A DNA stretch of 64,000 nt, from contig CM064552.1 of NCBI GenBank assembly GCA_032716605.1, forward strand, positions 5,006,772 through 5,070,771. The letters are read 5' to 3'. Source of the stretch: Paralithodes platypus (lineage: Eukaryota > Arthropoda > Malacostraca > Decapoda > Lithodidae). The translations under genes and the position numbers were made by a program. The notes beneath the pieces were generated by a model. That model ran no database searches. It saw only the letters and a program-made list of their open reading frames with translations, and had not been told where the DNA came from. This document shows positions 1 to 11,345 of this stretch, in pieces; the stretch's first letter is position 1; every line of letters begins with the position of its first letter.

Positions 1-210
1 AAGCCCTCATTACCCATCACACATTCCTGGACCTGACACAGCAAAGAGTCAGTATGTCTGTCAGTGATGCAGTGATTCTCCTTCCCTTCCTTTGCAACTA
101 CGGTACAGTAACCAACACCTAGTGTGAATGCCATAAATTGTGGCAATAAACTCAACAGAAAACCTGATGCGTAAATATCCTTGGACTGCCAGCCCAAGCG
201 AGGTACCTCT

Positions 211-275
211 ATTGGTCTTGTGGTAGAGGACTTGCCTTGTGTGTACGGGGACCCGGATTCAAATCCCGGCCCGGG
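211..275 (+). repeat. tRNA-like sequence, probable SINE head
   Basis: An A-box-like GGTCTTGTGGTAGAGGAC is followed about 30 nt later by a B-box GGATTCAAATCCCGGC. No closed acceptor stem is evident, so a tRNA-derived SINE or pseudo-tRNA is more likely than a functional tRNA. Confidence 0.45.
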
Positions 276-733
276 ATAACTCCTCAGTGAGGTTTTTTGG
301 AGGCGAATTTCCGCATTTAATGAAGATTAGCTGGTATAGTAACATTGTAAAGGGTAGAGTAAATTTTTTGTATGTAAATAAAAAGTGGGTTTCACTCCCA
401 TTTCTTATAAAAATTTGTTGGTATGATATTACGCGTTAATCCAAGGAGCTATATATCAACAAATGCCAGTGCTTTTCCATCAATTTTGAATAGGCAACTA
501 AAATATGATAACATATTAAAGCTCTTTGGTATAAGTAACTGCTCCGAAGGTAAATAATATTTAGTATCTAAATGATTTTATAGATTTAATGTAGAAGCTG
601 CCAGACAAAAGTTACCATATACCTGTACTGTATAATGAAGGTGTCTTGGCTGCTTCAACTTTAAGTAAAATATAAAAAGAAACAGTAATACAGACATTAT
701 TACATGTTTGGGATAACTAGGAATGGTTTTGTA

Positions 734-735
<2 letters not shown>

Positions 736-771
<36 letters not shown>

Positions 772-775
772 TGTT
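736..775. repeat. (GT)n microsatellite
   Basis: About 18 GT units with one TATG interruption, upstream of exon A. Confidence 0.95.
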
Positions 776-795
776 TGATTAACCATAGTGATAAG

Positions 796-1022
796 GTACA
801 GGTGCAGTTGGCCACATTAATTTGTTTACATTCCTTGATTTTATGTATGGAAGGAAAATTAGTACGATTGAATTAGAAGTGTATACAGTATTCGTATGTC
901 GTAAGATAATATGACCAATTAATTATTTTATAGCAAATTATTCTTGTAAGTCAATCATACTATGTTTCCTTCCATATATAAAGCCTCAGAGTAGATACAA
1001 ATTAATGTGGCCAACTGTACAC
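796..1022. mobile_element. Inverted-repeat element (MITE), ends GTTGGCCACATTAATTTGT
   Basis: The outer arms at 803-826 and 996-1019 are inverted copies. Inner arms TTTTATGTATGGAAGGAAA and TTTCCTTCCATATATA are also inverted. The inner part recurs at 17085-17226, which marks it as a dispersed element of about 150-220 bp with no coding capacity. Confidence 0.7.
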
Positions 1023-1265
1023 CCAGCGAATGGCATCTTCTTCACTTTATTCTAGCATCTAATATAAGACAATTTTCTCAGTTTGGGAAAGACGTCTCAT
1101 TGTCAAGAGGTTTAAAAACTACTTTGAGTTTATCCCTCATTATAATTGACCACATGCGAGTTTCATGCCATAAGAAAGTTGGAGCTGTAAATATCGATAT
1201 TTAACAGAATTACCAGGTAAAATAGTTGCAGTATATTTATAAAATAAGGGGGGTATGTGCCAGAG

Positions 1266-1290
1266 TATATAGATAGATAGATAGATAGAT
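1266..1290. repeat. (GATA)n microsatellite
   Basis: About six GATA units. Confidence 0.9.
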
Positions 1291-1484
1291 ATTTATAAAC
1301 ATATAAAATAAAATTAAACTTACAGTACTTTCTATCCATCTGAAAGCCACATTGTTATTGCATTTCATGATTTCTGTTATGTATCGATGATTATGGCTGT
1401 GACTTCCATGTAGCCTGAAACTCGTAAATGTTCAAAGCCTCCTGTAGTCAAAGGGTTACGATACTCCCTGGGGATAAGGAGTCT

Positions 1485-1485
<1 letters not shown>

Positions 1486-1551
<66 letters not shown>

Positions 1552-1561
1552 TTTTTTTTTT
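1486..1561. repeat. (GT)n followed by a T-run
   Basis: About 30 GT units run into 13 T, directly abutting the 3' side of a SINE-like sequence at 1562. This suggests the microsatellite grew from the element's tail. Confidence 0.95.
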
Positions 1562-1735
1562 GCCAGATGCCGTAATTCCCGAGAAGGGGTGGCCATTAAC
1601 ATTAGGCGTTATCACGAATCGCTAGGTCAAGTTGCCCGGACTCGACATCTACCAATAACATTTTGACAGTGTGGGCTCGATCCGCCAACCTTTTGATCAG
1701 CAGTCAACGCTTTATTGACTATGCCACGGCTCGCA
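1562..1735 (-). repeat. tRNA-derived SINE, minus strand
   Basis: On the minus strand an A-box-like GCCGTGGCATAGTCAATAAA and a B-box-like GGCGGATCGAGCCC are about 30 nt apart. The distal part (GATGCCGTAATTCCCGAGAA) resembles the tail of the LINE remnant at 15940-15985 (GGGGATCACGGCATC), suggesting a shared LINE/SINE 3' tail. Confidence 0.55.
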
Positions 1736-1759
1736 TCACTGTCAATAATTATACTGTAC

Positions 1760-1928
1760 TAAAGTGTATTCAAGGTAACATGGTAGAAATTGGTAACGCT
1801 GCTTTTCTATACTTCCTATACTGGCTTTCTAACTACTCGTGTGATGCCGCCTTTATTAAATATTGGCTATGCAAATAATAGAAAGGCACCGTTACCAATT
1901 TCTGCCAGGTTAGCTTGAATACACTTTA
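1760..1928. mobile_element. Palindromic MITE, arms TAAAGTGTATTCAAGG
   Basis: About 38-bp inverted arms (GGTAGAAATTGGTAACG and its complement with few mismatches) surround a short centre. A second copy lies at 48029-48200. Confidence 0.75.
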
Positions 1929-2141
1929 ACCCCTTCTGTACCGGTGCCGTCCTTTTAACTTTATTTTGGCTAATATTAGACGATTGTATTCAGTTTTAAA
2001 AAGGGCCTAAAACAATCAACAGGCTTTGAACTATCTCACTTAACCCTTTTTACTACCATATATCCTTCTTATACTGTACACAATTGTCAATATATATCTA
2101 GAATCAAATTAAGAAGATGTCGCCGATACAGAAGGGGTTAA
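1926..2141. mobile_element. TTAA-flanked MITE, family T1 (termini CCCCTTCTGTACCGG)
   Basis: TTAA plus CCCCTTCTGTACCGGTG at the left is mirrored by CGCCGATACAGAAGGGG plus TTAA at the right. TTAA targets and CCC/GGG ends are typical of piggyBac-type elements. It has no coding capacity, so it is a non-autonomous copy. Related copies lie at 18883, 19394, 52574 and 56025. Confidence 0.75.
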
Positions 2142-2177
2142 CCCTGTACGAGAGTATATTGGTGGTTGACTACCACA

Positions 2178-2320
2178 TGTAATTTATAAATTTTAGTCCC
2201 AACACCAAACACCTCCCAATGAAATTAATGAAAGCATGTGATCCTATCAGGATCCGAACCTGGGTTACCACATACAGATCTTAAACACTCTAACCATTAC
2301 ACCATCAAGACATTTATGTT
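2178..2320 (-). repeat. tRNA-derived SINE, minus strand (copy 1)
   Basis: On the minus strand TGGTGTAATGGTTAGAGTG (A-box) and CCCAGGTTCGGATCC (B-box). A near-identical copy is at 40083-40215, including the tail beyond the tRNA-like head. Confidence 0.7.
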
Positions 2321-2481
2321 AGGGTGCTATGAAACCGCTTCAGTGGCTACCATATTTACCTAAAGTCAGTGGGTTACTGGGGGGTCACCAGTAGCGCAGT
2401 TACTGAAAGATTACAACTAGTGACTATGAGGTGACATTTGTATACATTTCCTGATACTAATTGATGTTGAATTGCTACCAG

Positions 2482-2658
2482 CCGGGTGAAGGCGAGCTGG
2501 GTGATCGTGAGAGGGACCGCAAGAAGAGTCAACTGGAGATAGTATTGAACAACAAACCAGGAGGGGACAACAAGAGAGCTTCCTACGCCGAGATCAAACT
2601 GGCCTCTCCATCCTCACGCGATCCTCCTCCTTCCAGACCACCAGAGTACCGGGCTGAG
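2482..2658 (+). CDS. Exon A, internal coding exon (59 codons)
   Basis: The acceptor follows TTGCTACCAG at 2481, with a branch-point-like TACTAA about 25 nt upstream; the pyrimidine tract is weak. The donor is GAG|GTTAGT at 2658/2659. The exon begins and ends on codon boundaries (phase 0). It encodes a charged, Pro-rich segment starting PGEGELGDRERDRKKSQLEI and ending RPPEYRAE, with a central KRASYAEIKL. No domain is recognised and the composition suggests disorder. It is the first exon visible; preceding exons lie beyond the window start, and nothing upstream in positions 1-2481 looks coding. Confidence 0.8.
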
Positions 2659-3289
2659 GTTAGTACAAAATTTAAAAAAAATCTTTCTTTAACTTTTGCT
2701 TCACCAATAGTTAGCCTGCATTTTTCTATTGTGGGTCACTGTCCTATGTGTGGTAATAATAAGAACTTACTACGAAGTCTCCACTCAAGAGGTAATCTTC
2801 TGATGGATATTTCAGTAGATAACTCAGCTAATATGAATGTTTTATAGCCAAATATTGTGTTACTTGTGAAAACTTGGCATGAATATGATCCAGAGATATA
2901 GCAGTTTCATATTTGTTCATTAAGTACAGTATTAAGAACTCAGCTACTAATGGAGACACCTTTTTGCCAGTACAGTTTAATAAAGATAGAGTACTGTATA
3001 CTCCCTGCACAGGGTGAACCTCAAAGACATTTGAACAATGGTCCTTGACAATGACTGGAGGTTTTCTTGATCTCTCCTCTAGGAATCTGGTCCACATATA
3101 TTCCTCTGGGTCTGTCCCTTAGCTGTGGCTGGCTTCATTAACTCAGTAGGTTCCCAGGATTCCTTGGGGCTACAAAATTAAGTAAAATCAATCTGTCTAT
3201 CCCAGCTTTCACAAGGCAGCATTGCTAGACATTTAGGTCATTCTTATTCAACATTGGAAAGGGATACCTCTTCCCTTCCACAATTTACT

Positions 3290-3575
3290 AGGCTAGGTCC
3301 TATCCGGAGTGAGGTTTGGCATCCTCTACCCAACCTTAGCCGTTTCTGTCCGTCTCTTTTACTGTCCTACATTTCTTTCTGGGGGCAGGGGGCTAGGAAT
3401 CCTCCTCCCCTTGTATAATTCTCCTACTCGATGAGACAGAGAAACGGGCAAGGGAACGCGAAAGTGGTCCCGGACTTTGAGAATAGGAACTTTAAATGTT
3501 GTTTCTGTTCGGGCTCTGTCTTGTGTCGGCCACCCCCAGCAATGGGGTGTGTGCCTGGGTATGTGCAGGCCCTAT
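3290..3575 (+). repeat. Dispersed repeat S1 (GAGACAGAG...AATGGGGT family)
   Basis: The core GAGACAGAGAAACGGGCAAG, the shared GTGGTCCCGGACTTTGAGAA and CCCCCAGCAATGGGGTGTG recur at 6165, 31555, 32755, 36430, 38815, 58560 and 62100. Most copies end in (TATG)n or (CATA)n, as expected for a SINE or LINE tail. All lie in introns or outside exons. Confidence 0.75.
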
Positions 3576-3716
3576 CAGCTTTGTCATGTATAAAGTAGCC
3601 TTGTAATTTAATTGTGTCATACAGTTACTGGGATACAAGGTAAACCCACATGTTGGATGATGATGATGATGATGTTAATGATATGTTATATAATATTTAT
3701 GTTATGTTCTATACAG

Positions 3717-3862
3717 GTACGTCACACAGTGGGCGGGATGCAGGGTGGAGGAGAGGCCCAACTACAGAGAGCCAAGAGGGAGCGTATTATACCTATCATG
3801 TTAGAGGATGATGATGATGATGATGACACCACCACTAGTGAAACTCTTCCACCACATGACAG
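3717..3862 (+). CDS. Exon B, internal coding exon with first RERIIPI motif and an Asp run
   Basis: The acceptor is TTCTATACAG|GTACGT and the donor GACAG|GTTAGA. The exon enters in phase 0, matching exon A, and leaves in phase 2. The translation contains QRAKRERIIPIMLEDD followed by seven Asp in all, then TTTSETLPPHDR. The basic-hydrophobic motif RERIIPI recurs in exon D, suggesting a duplicated short linear motif. The acidic run comes from a (GAT)n stretch and may vary in length. No known domain is seen. Confidence 0.85.
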
Positions 3863-4119
3863 GTTAGAACAATGATTGATAAAGCAGTATAACATAATAT
3901 AACATACAGTATTAGAGTTTAGTTTAGCAGAGACAGTTTAGAATAGCATATTGTTCAGACCACACGTTTTATCAAGAAATATCCATAGTATTCCACCCAG
4001 TTCGAAGTTAGTTCATGTTGTGATATTATAAAGACTGACAGAGTAGCATAGGGGAACATGCCATAGCATAAGTATAGATGACAAAAATGAATAATAAATA
4101 TTACAGTATATATACTGTA

Positions 4120-4300
4120 TACAGTTAGTCAGCCCTTACTCCCACAAGGGGTAGGGAGGATCAGCAAAAGACTCAAGAAAGGAAAAAGAGGTGACAGGAG
4201 AAGAACACATAACAGTTCGCCCACAAAAAGCAAGCACACAAGCATTCAGAAGCACCAATCACTCATCAGCCCCCGAAATCACTGGCTTCACCTCCGATGT
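4120..4300 (+). repeat. Dispersed repeat fragment (AGGGGTAGGGAGGATCAG)
   Basis: The word AGGGGTAGGGAGGATCAGC and nearby sequence recur at 36895-36912. No coding signal. Confidence 0.45.
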
Positions 4301-5356
4301 TCTACACATAATATATAATTCAGTAGTATTCATAGTTTAGCGATATTTGAATGTGAATGAACGTTTGGCGTTTTATATGGTTTTGAATGCGTGTGTTTAT
4401 ATTTTGTGTGTGCATTGTTTTTTTGGTCAAGTACAGTAAGTATAATGTCTATGAAAATTGAATTAATGGAAACTGAAAAGGATATATTGATACTTGATAA
4501 AATATATTACTTTTTTTTATATATACACATACAGTATATCCATAGCTTTAGAATACTGTCTTTGATAATATAAATAACATATTACCGTACCAGTATAAAA
4601 AGACTAGGGAGAAAACTTATAACTTTTGAGAATATTGGGATGTTAACCATGCAGTACCAGTGGATATGAAATGTTCTTATTACCATAGTATGATTTAATT
4701 GCTATCTCTGCAATAATTCCATATAACTGTTGACTGTTCCACCTTCCCAGTATGGCCTATCATCAATAAAAAGGGCCTATCACTATCACTATCACTAAAC
4801 CATAATCTACTACCAGACATAATATGCCATTCATCACTTTGCAGCAACACTCATAAATTTATACTGTATAACTTATTGACATGGAAATAATGGCTCTAAT
4901 GCTCTTAATATTCATATTTCATTATCTTGTTAATAATTGATTTATTTAAATTGGTTGAATACCCAAATAGCTAATGCTTTAAGTAGGATTTACAGGAAAA
5001 TGGTCTAATGTTTATTATTGTATTAATATTTTATGTAAAATATGTTAGTTATTTCATAATGGATTTTTGTTTTCAAGCCAGCTACATTTAATTTGCATGC
5101 TTCGGTTTATTGTTCATGATTATTTTGTGTGGATTTTTATTAACTGTGTGACGGGCTTTTAACTAAACTAAGATACATTGCACATCATAACTAATTAATG
5201 CTACCTGGTAATCTTAAATATTCAATCACTACTGTACAGGGATGTGTTATTTAAACCAAAGGGTCGCCGTTGTTGAATCCAGAACTGCTTATTTCAACAT
5301 CAAGAAGAAAAGCATATTAATTTAACTGAAAACTTAAGTGTTCTGTAAATCCCCTA

Positions 5357-5990
5357 CCTATCTATCTATCTATCTATCTATATGCTCAGGCCCAATCCCC
5401 ATTTTGGGGGTAGCCGACTCAAGACAGAGCAAGAACAGGGAAAACACAAAAACAACATAAAACAAAAAATAAACACAGATAAAAAACACAAACTCTCACA
5501 CATCCAGGTCACCCAGGAGAAGACCCAGAGACCAGGGTTACCAAGGTCGCTCCAGCACTCCCCCGGCCCCTGACCACCCGGAGAGGTTCCGATCTCGGCA
5601 GGCAGATATGCAGCGGAGCCAAAGCCACAAGCCCTCCTACCACACTTCCAGGCACACCCTTCATATTAATCGTCTCCCCGGGCCAGGCGCCTGATGGACT
5701 ATTATCTAGTCCAACTTGCGCCCGACCCCTTACTCCAAATGACCACGTGTTCACTCAACTATTCACAAGCATTCTCCATTCACTCCTGTCCACCACCACT
5801 TCCCCTGCCTGATCTATAGTCATTCCTCTATCATCCAAAGCCTTTCTTACACAGTCTCTCCATCTCAATGGGGGTCTTCCTGCCCTTCTATCTCCCCTTG
5901 TACCTGACTCACATATTCTCTTTGTAAGCCTTTCATCTCCCATTCGTTCAACATGACCATACCAGCCCCTACCAACCAGCAGAATTTATA
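5357..5990 (-). mobile_element. LINE 3' end with reverse-transcriptase C-terminal coding remnant
   Basis: On the minus strand 5943-5755 encodes MGDERLTKRICESGTRGDRR, AGRPPLRWRDCV and ALDDRGMTIDQAG...DRSEWRMLV. This is the arrangement (GRP..RW.D ... A..DR..WR) seen at the C-terminus of many non-LTR retrotransposon proteins. The 3' UTR follows and ends in (ATAG)n near 5357. Tail copies lie at 12017-12345 and 27238-27440. It is a 5'-truncated dead copy. Confidence 0.8.
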
Positions 5991-6046
5991 CCTTATGCAG
6001 TACTTTCAAAAGAGAGGCCAGAGTGTTGTCAATATTCCATCATGGC

Positions 6047-6142
6047 TTTAACCCCTTCAGCACAATGATGTCTTATTACCTTTTTATTCTGGCTAAAATT
6101 AGACTATTATATGCAGTTTAAGAAGGACCTGTCTTATTCCAA
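6047..6142 (+). mobile_element. Truncated T1-type MITE arm
   Basis: TTAACCCCTTCAGCACAATG, TTCTGGCTAAAATTAGACTA and a CAGTTTAAGAAGGACCTG end match the left half of the 18883-19087 element (inverted). The other half is missing. Confidence 0.5.
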
Positions 6143-6164
6143 GGGTATAATGAGTGTAAAATTT

Positions 6165-6335
6165 TCTTACTCAACGAGACAGAGAAAGGGGCGAAGGAAT
6201 ACGAAAGTGGTCCTGGACCCTAAGAATTTAAACTTTACAAGTTTCTGTTCGGGCTCTGTCTCGAGTCGGCCACCCCCAGCAATGGGGTATGTGCCTGAGT
6301 ATATACATACTGTACATACATACATATATAATGAG
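6165..6335 (+). repeat. S1 repeat copy with (CATA)n tail
   Basis: Contains GAGACAGAGAAAGGGGCGAA, GTCGGCCACCCCCAGCAATG and a tail CATACATACAT. Confidence 0.75.
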
Positions 6336-6922
6336 ATTGTATATACCCCTTTGAGTCTTAGAGGCTAGAGGTAGATTATAGCCTTGGTTGGCAACCCATA
6401 TAGGGGATACGTTAAATAAATCCTTACTGCTTACCTAAGAGTGAAGCAGGTTGGTGGATGAACTAGCCGCCCACCACTGTAGAAATTATGCTAAAAATAC
6501 ATACTGTAGAAGGCTTCTGAGTTGGATGGTCCCTAAGTTGAGTGTTAAGTCCTTCATAAACTGGCACGGATTGTCCTCATGGGGAATAGGTCCACTTCGG
6601 GCGTTTTGTGTATGGCTACCTTCAACGGGAGTAAGGCGGCGGGCAATAGATAGATAGATAGAAAAGTGTTGCACAAGAAAATTAACTCGGTACAGTAGTA
6701 AAACTCTGGCCTCTCATCCTAAAATCTGAAGTTCAAGTCCCACTGGTAGGTAGTGGATTTCACTTTTGCGTTTTTGTATTCATTCTTGTAAGCATTGCAC
6801 TATTTAAACTTTGTTATGAGAGTTGCAGTAAACCATGAAGAACACATAACCATTCTGAGATATGTTGTATTGTGGTGTGATGTTTGTGTTGTGTTGAGGT
6901 GTGTTGTGTGTTGGTCCTGCAG

Positions 6923-7075
6923 GTGTGGTGTTGGTGGTGTTATGCCGCCCTCGGTAGGTCCTGGTGTGTCCCAACATACTACACCACCCCCACTGTCTCA
7001 CCACCATCACCACCTACCCAGCCATCCCTCAGATCCTCGCTCTCCCCTCTACCAGCCATCACCAGAGCCTATCAG
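6923..7075 (+). CDS. Exon C, His/Pro/Ser-rich coding exon (153 nt, phase 2-2)
   Basis: The acceptor is TTGGTCCTGCAG|GTGTGG and the donor CCTATCAG|GTTTGT. Read in phase 2 from exon B it opens with a split Arg codon (AG+G) and then CGVGGVMPPSVGPGVSQ, a TPPPLSHHHHHLP stretch and PLYQPSPEPIR. Its length is a multiple of three and both ends are phase 2, so it can be skipped without a frameshift. A second forward frame is also open here, but only this one matches both neighbours. Confidence 0.75.
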
Positions 7076-8335
7076 GTTTGTTTTAACATAACATTATAAC
7101 ATTTTATACATATATAAATTGTATGCTTCAAGTGCAGCCGCAAGATTTGTTATCATGCTACATTTACCTGGACACCGCGGGATTTCTGTAAAGGGTGTCT
7201 TGGAGCTACTACAACTACTACAACAGCCACAATAACAATGTATGGGGCTGTTCGGCCAGGCAGAACATGGGAACGACTACTATAATGTACTTATTGTATA
7301 CTGTAGCCTACATAAGGTTGTTATTGTTGGACAATCTGTAATTCACTCTAAACAAATTAATTTGCAACATGGAAATATCCAATCAATACAACAGACCATA
7401 GCAGTACCATACTGTAGTAACTGGTCATCCTTTACCACACCAACACCAATATTGTATTGTTTTGGCAAATTCACACATGGATGGCTAACCAGTGCTCTGA
7501 CCATGAACCGCTCCCCTGGCTGACCCACCTTGAGTTTAGCTATCAAGTGAATAAGATCTACACATCCTAGTGTGGATATCGTAATACATATAAAACAAAA
7601 CATACTAGACAGTACAGTATATTGAAGTCAGCAATACAGTACTGTATTAGTAAAACTCCTCTCTATCTGACCTGACTGAGGTATTTAATAATAAAGATAA
7701 AAGCTGATATTTCTATTGTCCTCAGCATCAGTTCTCCACATCAATGGATTCACACCTACAGAAATTTGTATTGTACTGTACAGTGAAGCTAAATAATCGA
7801 GTGAGCTGGCTTGACATATAGAAGGCGATTCATTCAAGGCCATCTCCTCTTGAGGATTACTGTGTCTGGCAATAATAGATAGACAGTACTATTGTTTGAA
7901 AGAGAGGGATGCTAGTATTTATGTATATTTAACCTGGTGTTTTTTTCTGATTGGTCTGGTACTTTATACAGGTTGAATATAGGCCTACTGTGCTCACCTG
8001 GAGATAAAAATGTGTCACCCTTCACCATATTTTTTGTATTAAGTCTTCTATAAAACATAAACATGAATTACAATAATACTGTACAGCAAACAAATGGAGT
8101 CATGAACTCTCCCATTGGTCTTGACATGCACTTGGAGAGGGAGGGAAGTATTCTGCATGGTGCATGAGTTGATTAGAATTGATTTACCAAAATTTTACCT
8201 TGTCTTAAAAGTTCTCTCCATAAGGATATAAATAAAAAGTTTAGCCTTAGGTTTGGTTTTATAGCCCACAACCTAAGTCATCTGATTGTAAATAAATGTA
8301 AATTATACCCACCTTTAGTATAATAAGCTTATATA

Positions 8336-8520
8336 CCGTACCCTCCTCATTATAGGTAGGCCAGAAATATCCACGGCAACCACTCATAACTAAAAAACGA
8401 CTACAGTAGAGTAATCGAGCTAATATTTCTACCATTTTGGAAGGATCAACCAGAGAATAGGTGTGAAAATTTACAGTCCATTTGCTGTAGCCATTTTTTA
8501 ATTACAAAGGAGAGAGGGCA
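8336..8520. mobile_element. MITE, family M3 (GGTAGGCCAGAAAT), partly degraded
   Basis: CATTATAGGTAGGCCAGAAA followed by GAGTAATCGAGCTAATATTT, ATTTCTACCATTTTGGAAGG and CAGTCCATTTGCTGTAGCC matches the fuller copies at 19150, 20841 and 62606. The right terminus is lost or diverged. Confidence 0.6.
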
Positions 8521-8737
8521 CGATTGGTGGCCCACTTACAATAAATGGACTATAGTATTCAAGTACTGTACTAGCTATCCTTATATCTTGCACAATAAAC
8601 ATGCTAAAGTTCCTAATGTATTTTCCATTAGGTGGGTAGAATTTATCATTAGACATCACTTGGCACCATAAAACTTGGCAATACAGTACTGTAATATAAT
8701 ACATCTATTAGGAAAATAACATTACGCTACTTTTCAG

Positions 8738-8905
8738 GAAGAGCCGTCGGGAGCGCATCATCCCCATCGCCGTGGAGGGTGAGGGGTTAGTTACTCCACC
8801 CATCAGCAGCCACTCCGATCACCAGCCACCAGACTTTGGGCATCCCACACAACATCATCGTCCGGGTTTCACACACGATATGACTTCTAGACATCCTCCT
8901 CTCAA
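8738..8905 (+). CDS. Exon D, coding exon with second RERIIPI motif (168 nt, phase 2-2)
   Basis: The acceptor CTACTTTTCAG|GAAGAG has a good pyrimidine tract; the donor is CTCAA|GTATGT. In phase 2 it reads R-KSRRERIIPIAVEGEGLV and then TPPISSHSDHQPPDFGH and HRPGFTHDMTSRHPPL. RRERIIPI with an acidic residue three to four positions later repeats the exon B motif and is the most conserved-looking element of the protein. The exon is symmetric and could be a cassette. Confidence 0.85.
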
Positions 8906-8995
8906 GTATGTACTGTACTGTACTTGTTTTCTAGGCTGTGTTCTCTCCTTCTCGTCTTCTCTCTATCTCGCATACAGGTTGTGTAAATGCTTCAG

Positions 8996-9730
8996 TACGG
9001 TAAAACGGGGTAATTATGCCATAGGATAATTTTGACGCAACGGCAATAATACCAATTCAAAGGCCCATTGCTCCAAAACTATTGCATGGATTTGGCTGCT
9101 GCTGTTGGGTGTAGGTTGAAGAGGAATGCCGGCCTAACAAAGTTATATGAGGTTTTGATCCATTGTGCAAACAAATGTCTTTTGAGAAATGAAATTATTT
9201 ATCAAACTATTTTAAAAGAAACGTCATACTGATACAAATGACAGTTAGGCAGCACATAATTATCAAAGTTTGTCACCACATCCTCTTGGGCGAATCACTT
9301 GACGTAGCAACTTCAGGTTTTCACCAATATCCAGAGGAAGATTATAGCTTGATTTAACAATTTAGTGGGCCAGCCCTATGAGAGCCTCGTCATGTGGCTC
9401 AGTGGCCTGGTTAAACTACGGTAATAAAAAAAAATAAAATAAAAAAAGTGAATGTTTGAAATCCATCCCATTTTGGAGAAAAATAGAATGGAAATTATTA
9501 TGGCGAAATTACCCCGTTGGGCGGGGTAATTAGACCGTGAGGTACATATGCTTAAAATAAGTCTGTGGAGTGGCCCAAATTATATTTTTGACAAAAACGA
9601 TAATAGATATCTTAAGTAGAAGACCTGAATGTATGAATTAAAAATTTAAAATAATAATAATGGTCCTTATGTGGTGGTTCTTATTGAACAAAAATCACCG
9701 TTCGCGACAAGATTACCTCGTTTTACTCTA
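8996..9730. mobile_element. Inverted-terminal-repeat element, about 735 bp
   Basis: The left end TACGGTAAAACGGGGTAAT and right end ATTACCTCGTTTTACTCTA are inverted copies with two to three mismatches. An internal palindrome ATTACCCCGTTGGGCGGGGT lies near 9510. TA at the ends fits a mariner-type target. No transposase frame is visible. Confidence 0.6.
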
Positions 9731-9988
9731 CTTGAACTAGAAGCATGCACACAAGGCTTTTCCTAACTTAATTATAATGCACTACTCATTCAAATGGTAT
9801 TGTTATATTATGTATTGCTTTACATCCAATGCAAACCTATTAGTATGTTATTCTTGTAATTACTTGTATTATTAATTTTAAAGCTTACATAAATTTACAA
9901 GTATTAATATCTTTGGTGTATGGCCACAATCCTTTGCTATTTTCCCTAATGGAGTATAAACATCACAAGCCTTTTGTATTTGAGATTC

Positions 9989-10223
9989 ATTAAAATGTAA
10001 AATTTACAAAGCAAACAAACCAAAACCAGAAACCATACAATATAAAGACAAACAAACTTTTATAAATCACTACTCTATGTGGAAATAACGTAATAAAGAT
10101 TTAGTAAAACATTATATTATTTTACTTAAGTGTTGTTTCCACATAGCGATTTTGATTAGTTGTTTTGTCTTTTTACTGTGTTCGTATAAGTTTTGGTTTG
10201 TTTATTTTGCAAGTTTTACATTA
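9989..10223. mobile_element. Hairpin repeat family H1 (TGTAAAACTTGC), both arms present
   Basis: The left arm ATGTAAAATTTACAAAGCAA...ACCAAAACC and right arm GGTTTGTTTATTTTGC...AAGTTTTACAT are inverted. Each arm also carries the CTATGTGGAAATAACG motif in opposite orientation. Single-arm copies occur at 11275, 11820, 15370, 23888, 24655, 25518, 31835 and 33220; a head-to-head pair is at 17215. Confidence 0.7.
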
Positions 10224-10239
10224 GGGCCTATAATTATAC

Positions 10240-10470
10240 AGTTTTTAGCACCATGCACTCCCTGCTCAAGAGCGGTGGTAGGGTGGGTCCCCTGATGTTT
10301 GAGGGACTACAGTGAACAGTTGCCACAGATTGATAGACCGCACCGTCCACCAACAACACTGTCATCTGCCAATAATGCACACTGGCTGGCCCGAGTCTCA
10401 AACCGTCGACCTCTTGGTTTGTAGGCAAGTGCTCTGCCAAATGCGCTACGGCCTGTGGCAATATTATGAA
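10240..10470 (-). repeat. tRNA-derived SINE, minus strand (copy 1 of family)
   Basis: On the minus strand GCCGTAGCGCATTTGGCAGA (A-box) and GACGGTTTGAGACTCGGGCC (B-box). The body ends in GAGCAGGGAGTGCATGGTGC. A second copy is at 21278-21630, and a tail fragment at 26735-26800. Confidence 0.7.
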
Positions 10471-10744
10471 ATAAAAAAACACAACTGTACAAAGTCTAGT
10501 ACAGGTATGGTCATTTATTTTGATACATACATATTTGAAGCTGTTTTGGACTAAAATTAAACTCCTATTTGACTGTACAGTATACACTTGCAAATTAAAA
10601 CCTATTTATTTTCATTCACAATAGTTAGCAGAAGGAACTGATTAGGCTTTTGTTTGTTAATACTTGCACTTGATTATCCACGTATGAATCATGCTACTTA
10701 ATATTATAACTTATTAAACTGCCTGGCCGAACAGCCCCAAGGCA

Positions 10745-11045
10745 ACAACAACTTATTAAACTTATTCATAAGTTTGCTTGATCTTATTCACAAGTTTGCT
10801 TAATCTTATTCACAAGTTTGCTCAAGCTTATATACAAGTTTGCTTAAGCTTATTCACAAGTTTGTTTAATATTATTCATAACTACTTAAGCTTATTCACA
10901 AGTTTGCCTAATCTTATTCACAAGTTTGCTTAATCTTATTCACAAGATTGCTTAATCTTTTACTAAATGTATTCACAAGCTTGCTTAAGTTTATTTAAAA
11001 GTTTGTTTAATCTCATTAAAAAAAAATCTGAAGCTTATTCACAAT
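10745..11045. repeat. Degenerate 20-22-bp minisatellite (CTTATTCACAAGTTTGCTTA)
   Basis: About a dozen imperfect copies with changing TTAATC/TTAAGC junctions, and TATTTAAAAG variants towards the end. Confidence 0.9.
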
Positions 11046-11274
11046 TGACAAGTTAGCTTTGGCAGTGATGTGGTTGGCTTGTACAGTATTATGGTAGTCC
11101 TCTTTGGGTTTGAATTTATGTCACAACAGTGCAGTTTTTGTATGAAGTATCAAGGACAACCAATTACCATGTATCCCTGGTAACCATCCAACAGTGCTGG
11201 AAGTTTGACTTGCAAAACATTGGACAAAAACATCATGCACTTTACAAGCACCAAAACTATAGTCTATTCTATTA

Positions 11275-11330
11275 ATTATAATGTAAAATTTGAAAAAACT
11301 AAACAAACCAAAACAGGGACGACACAATAT
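11275..11330 (+). repeat. H1 family fragment
   Basis: TATAATGTAAAATTTGAAAA and AACCAAAACAGGGACGACAC match the H1 arm; it is followed by (TA)n. Confidence 0.55.
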
Positions 11331-11345
11331 ATATATATATATATA

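Noticed and set aside
2828..3097. Minus-strand 89-codon open frame in intron A-B
   Set aside because: It has AT-rich codon use unlike the exons and no splice, promoter or homology signal.
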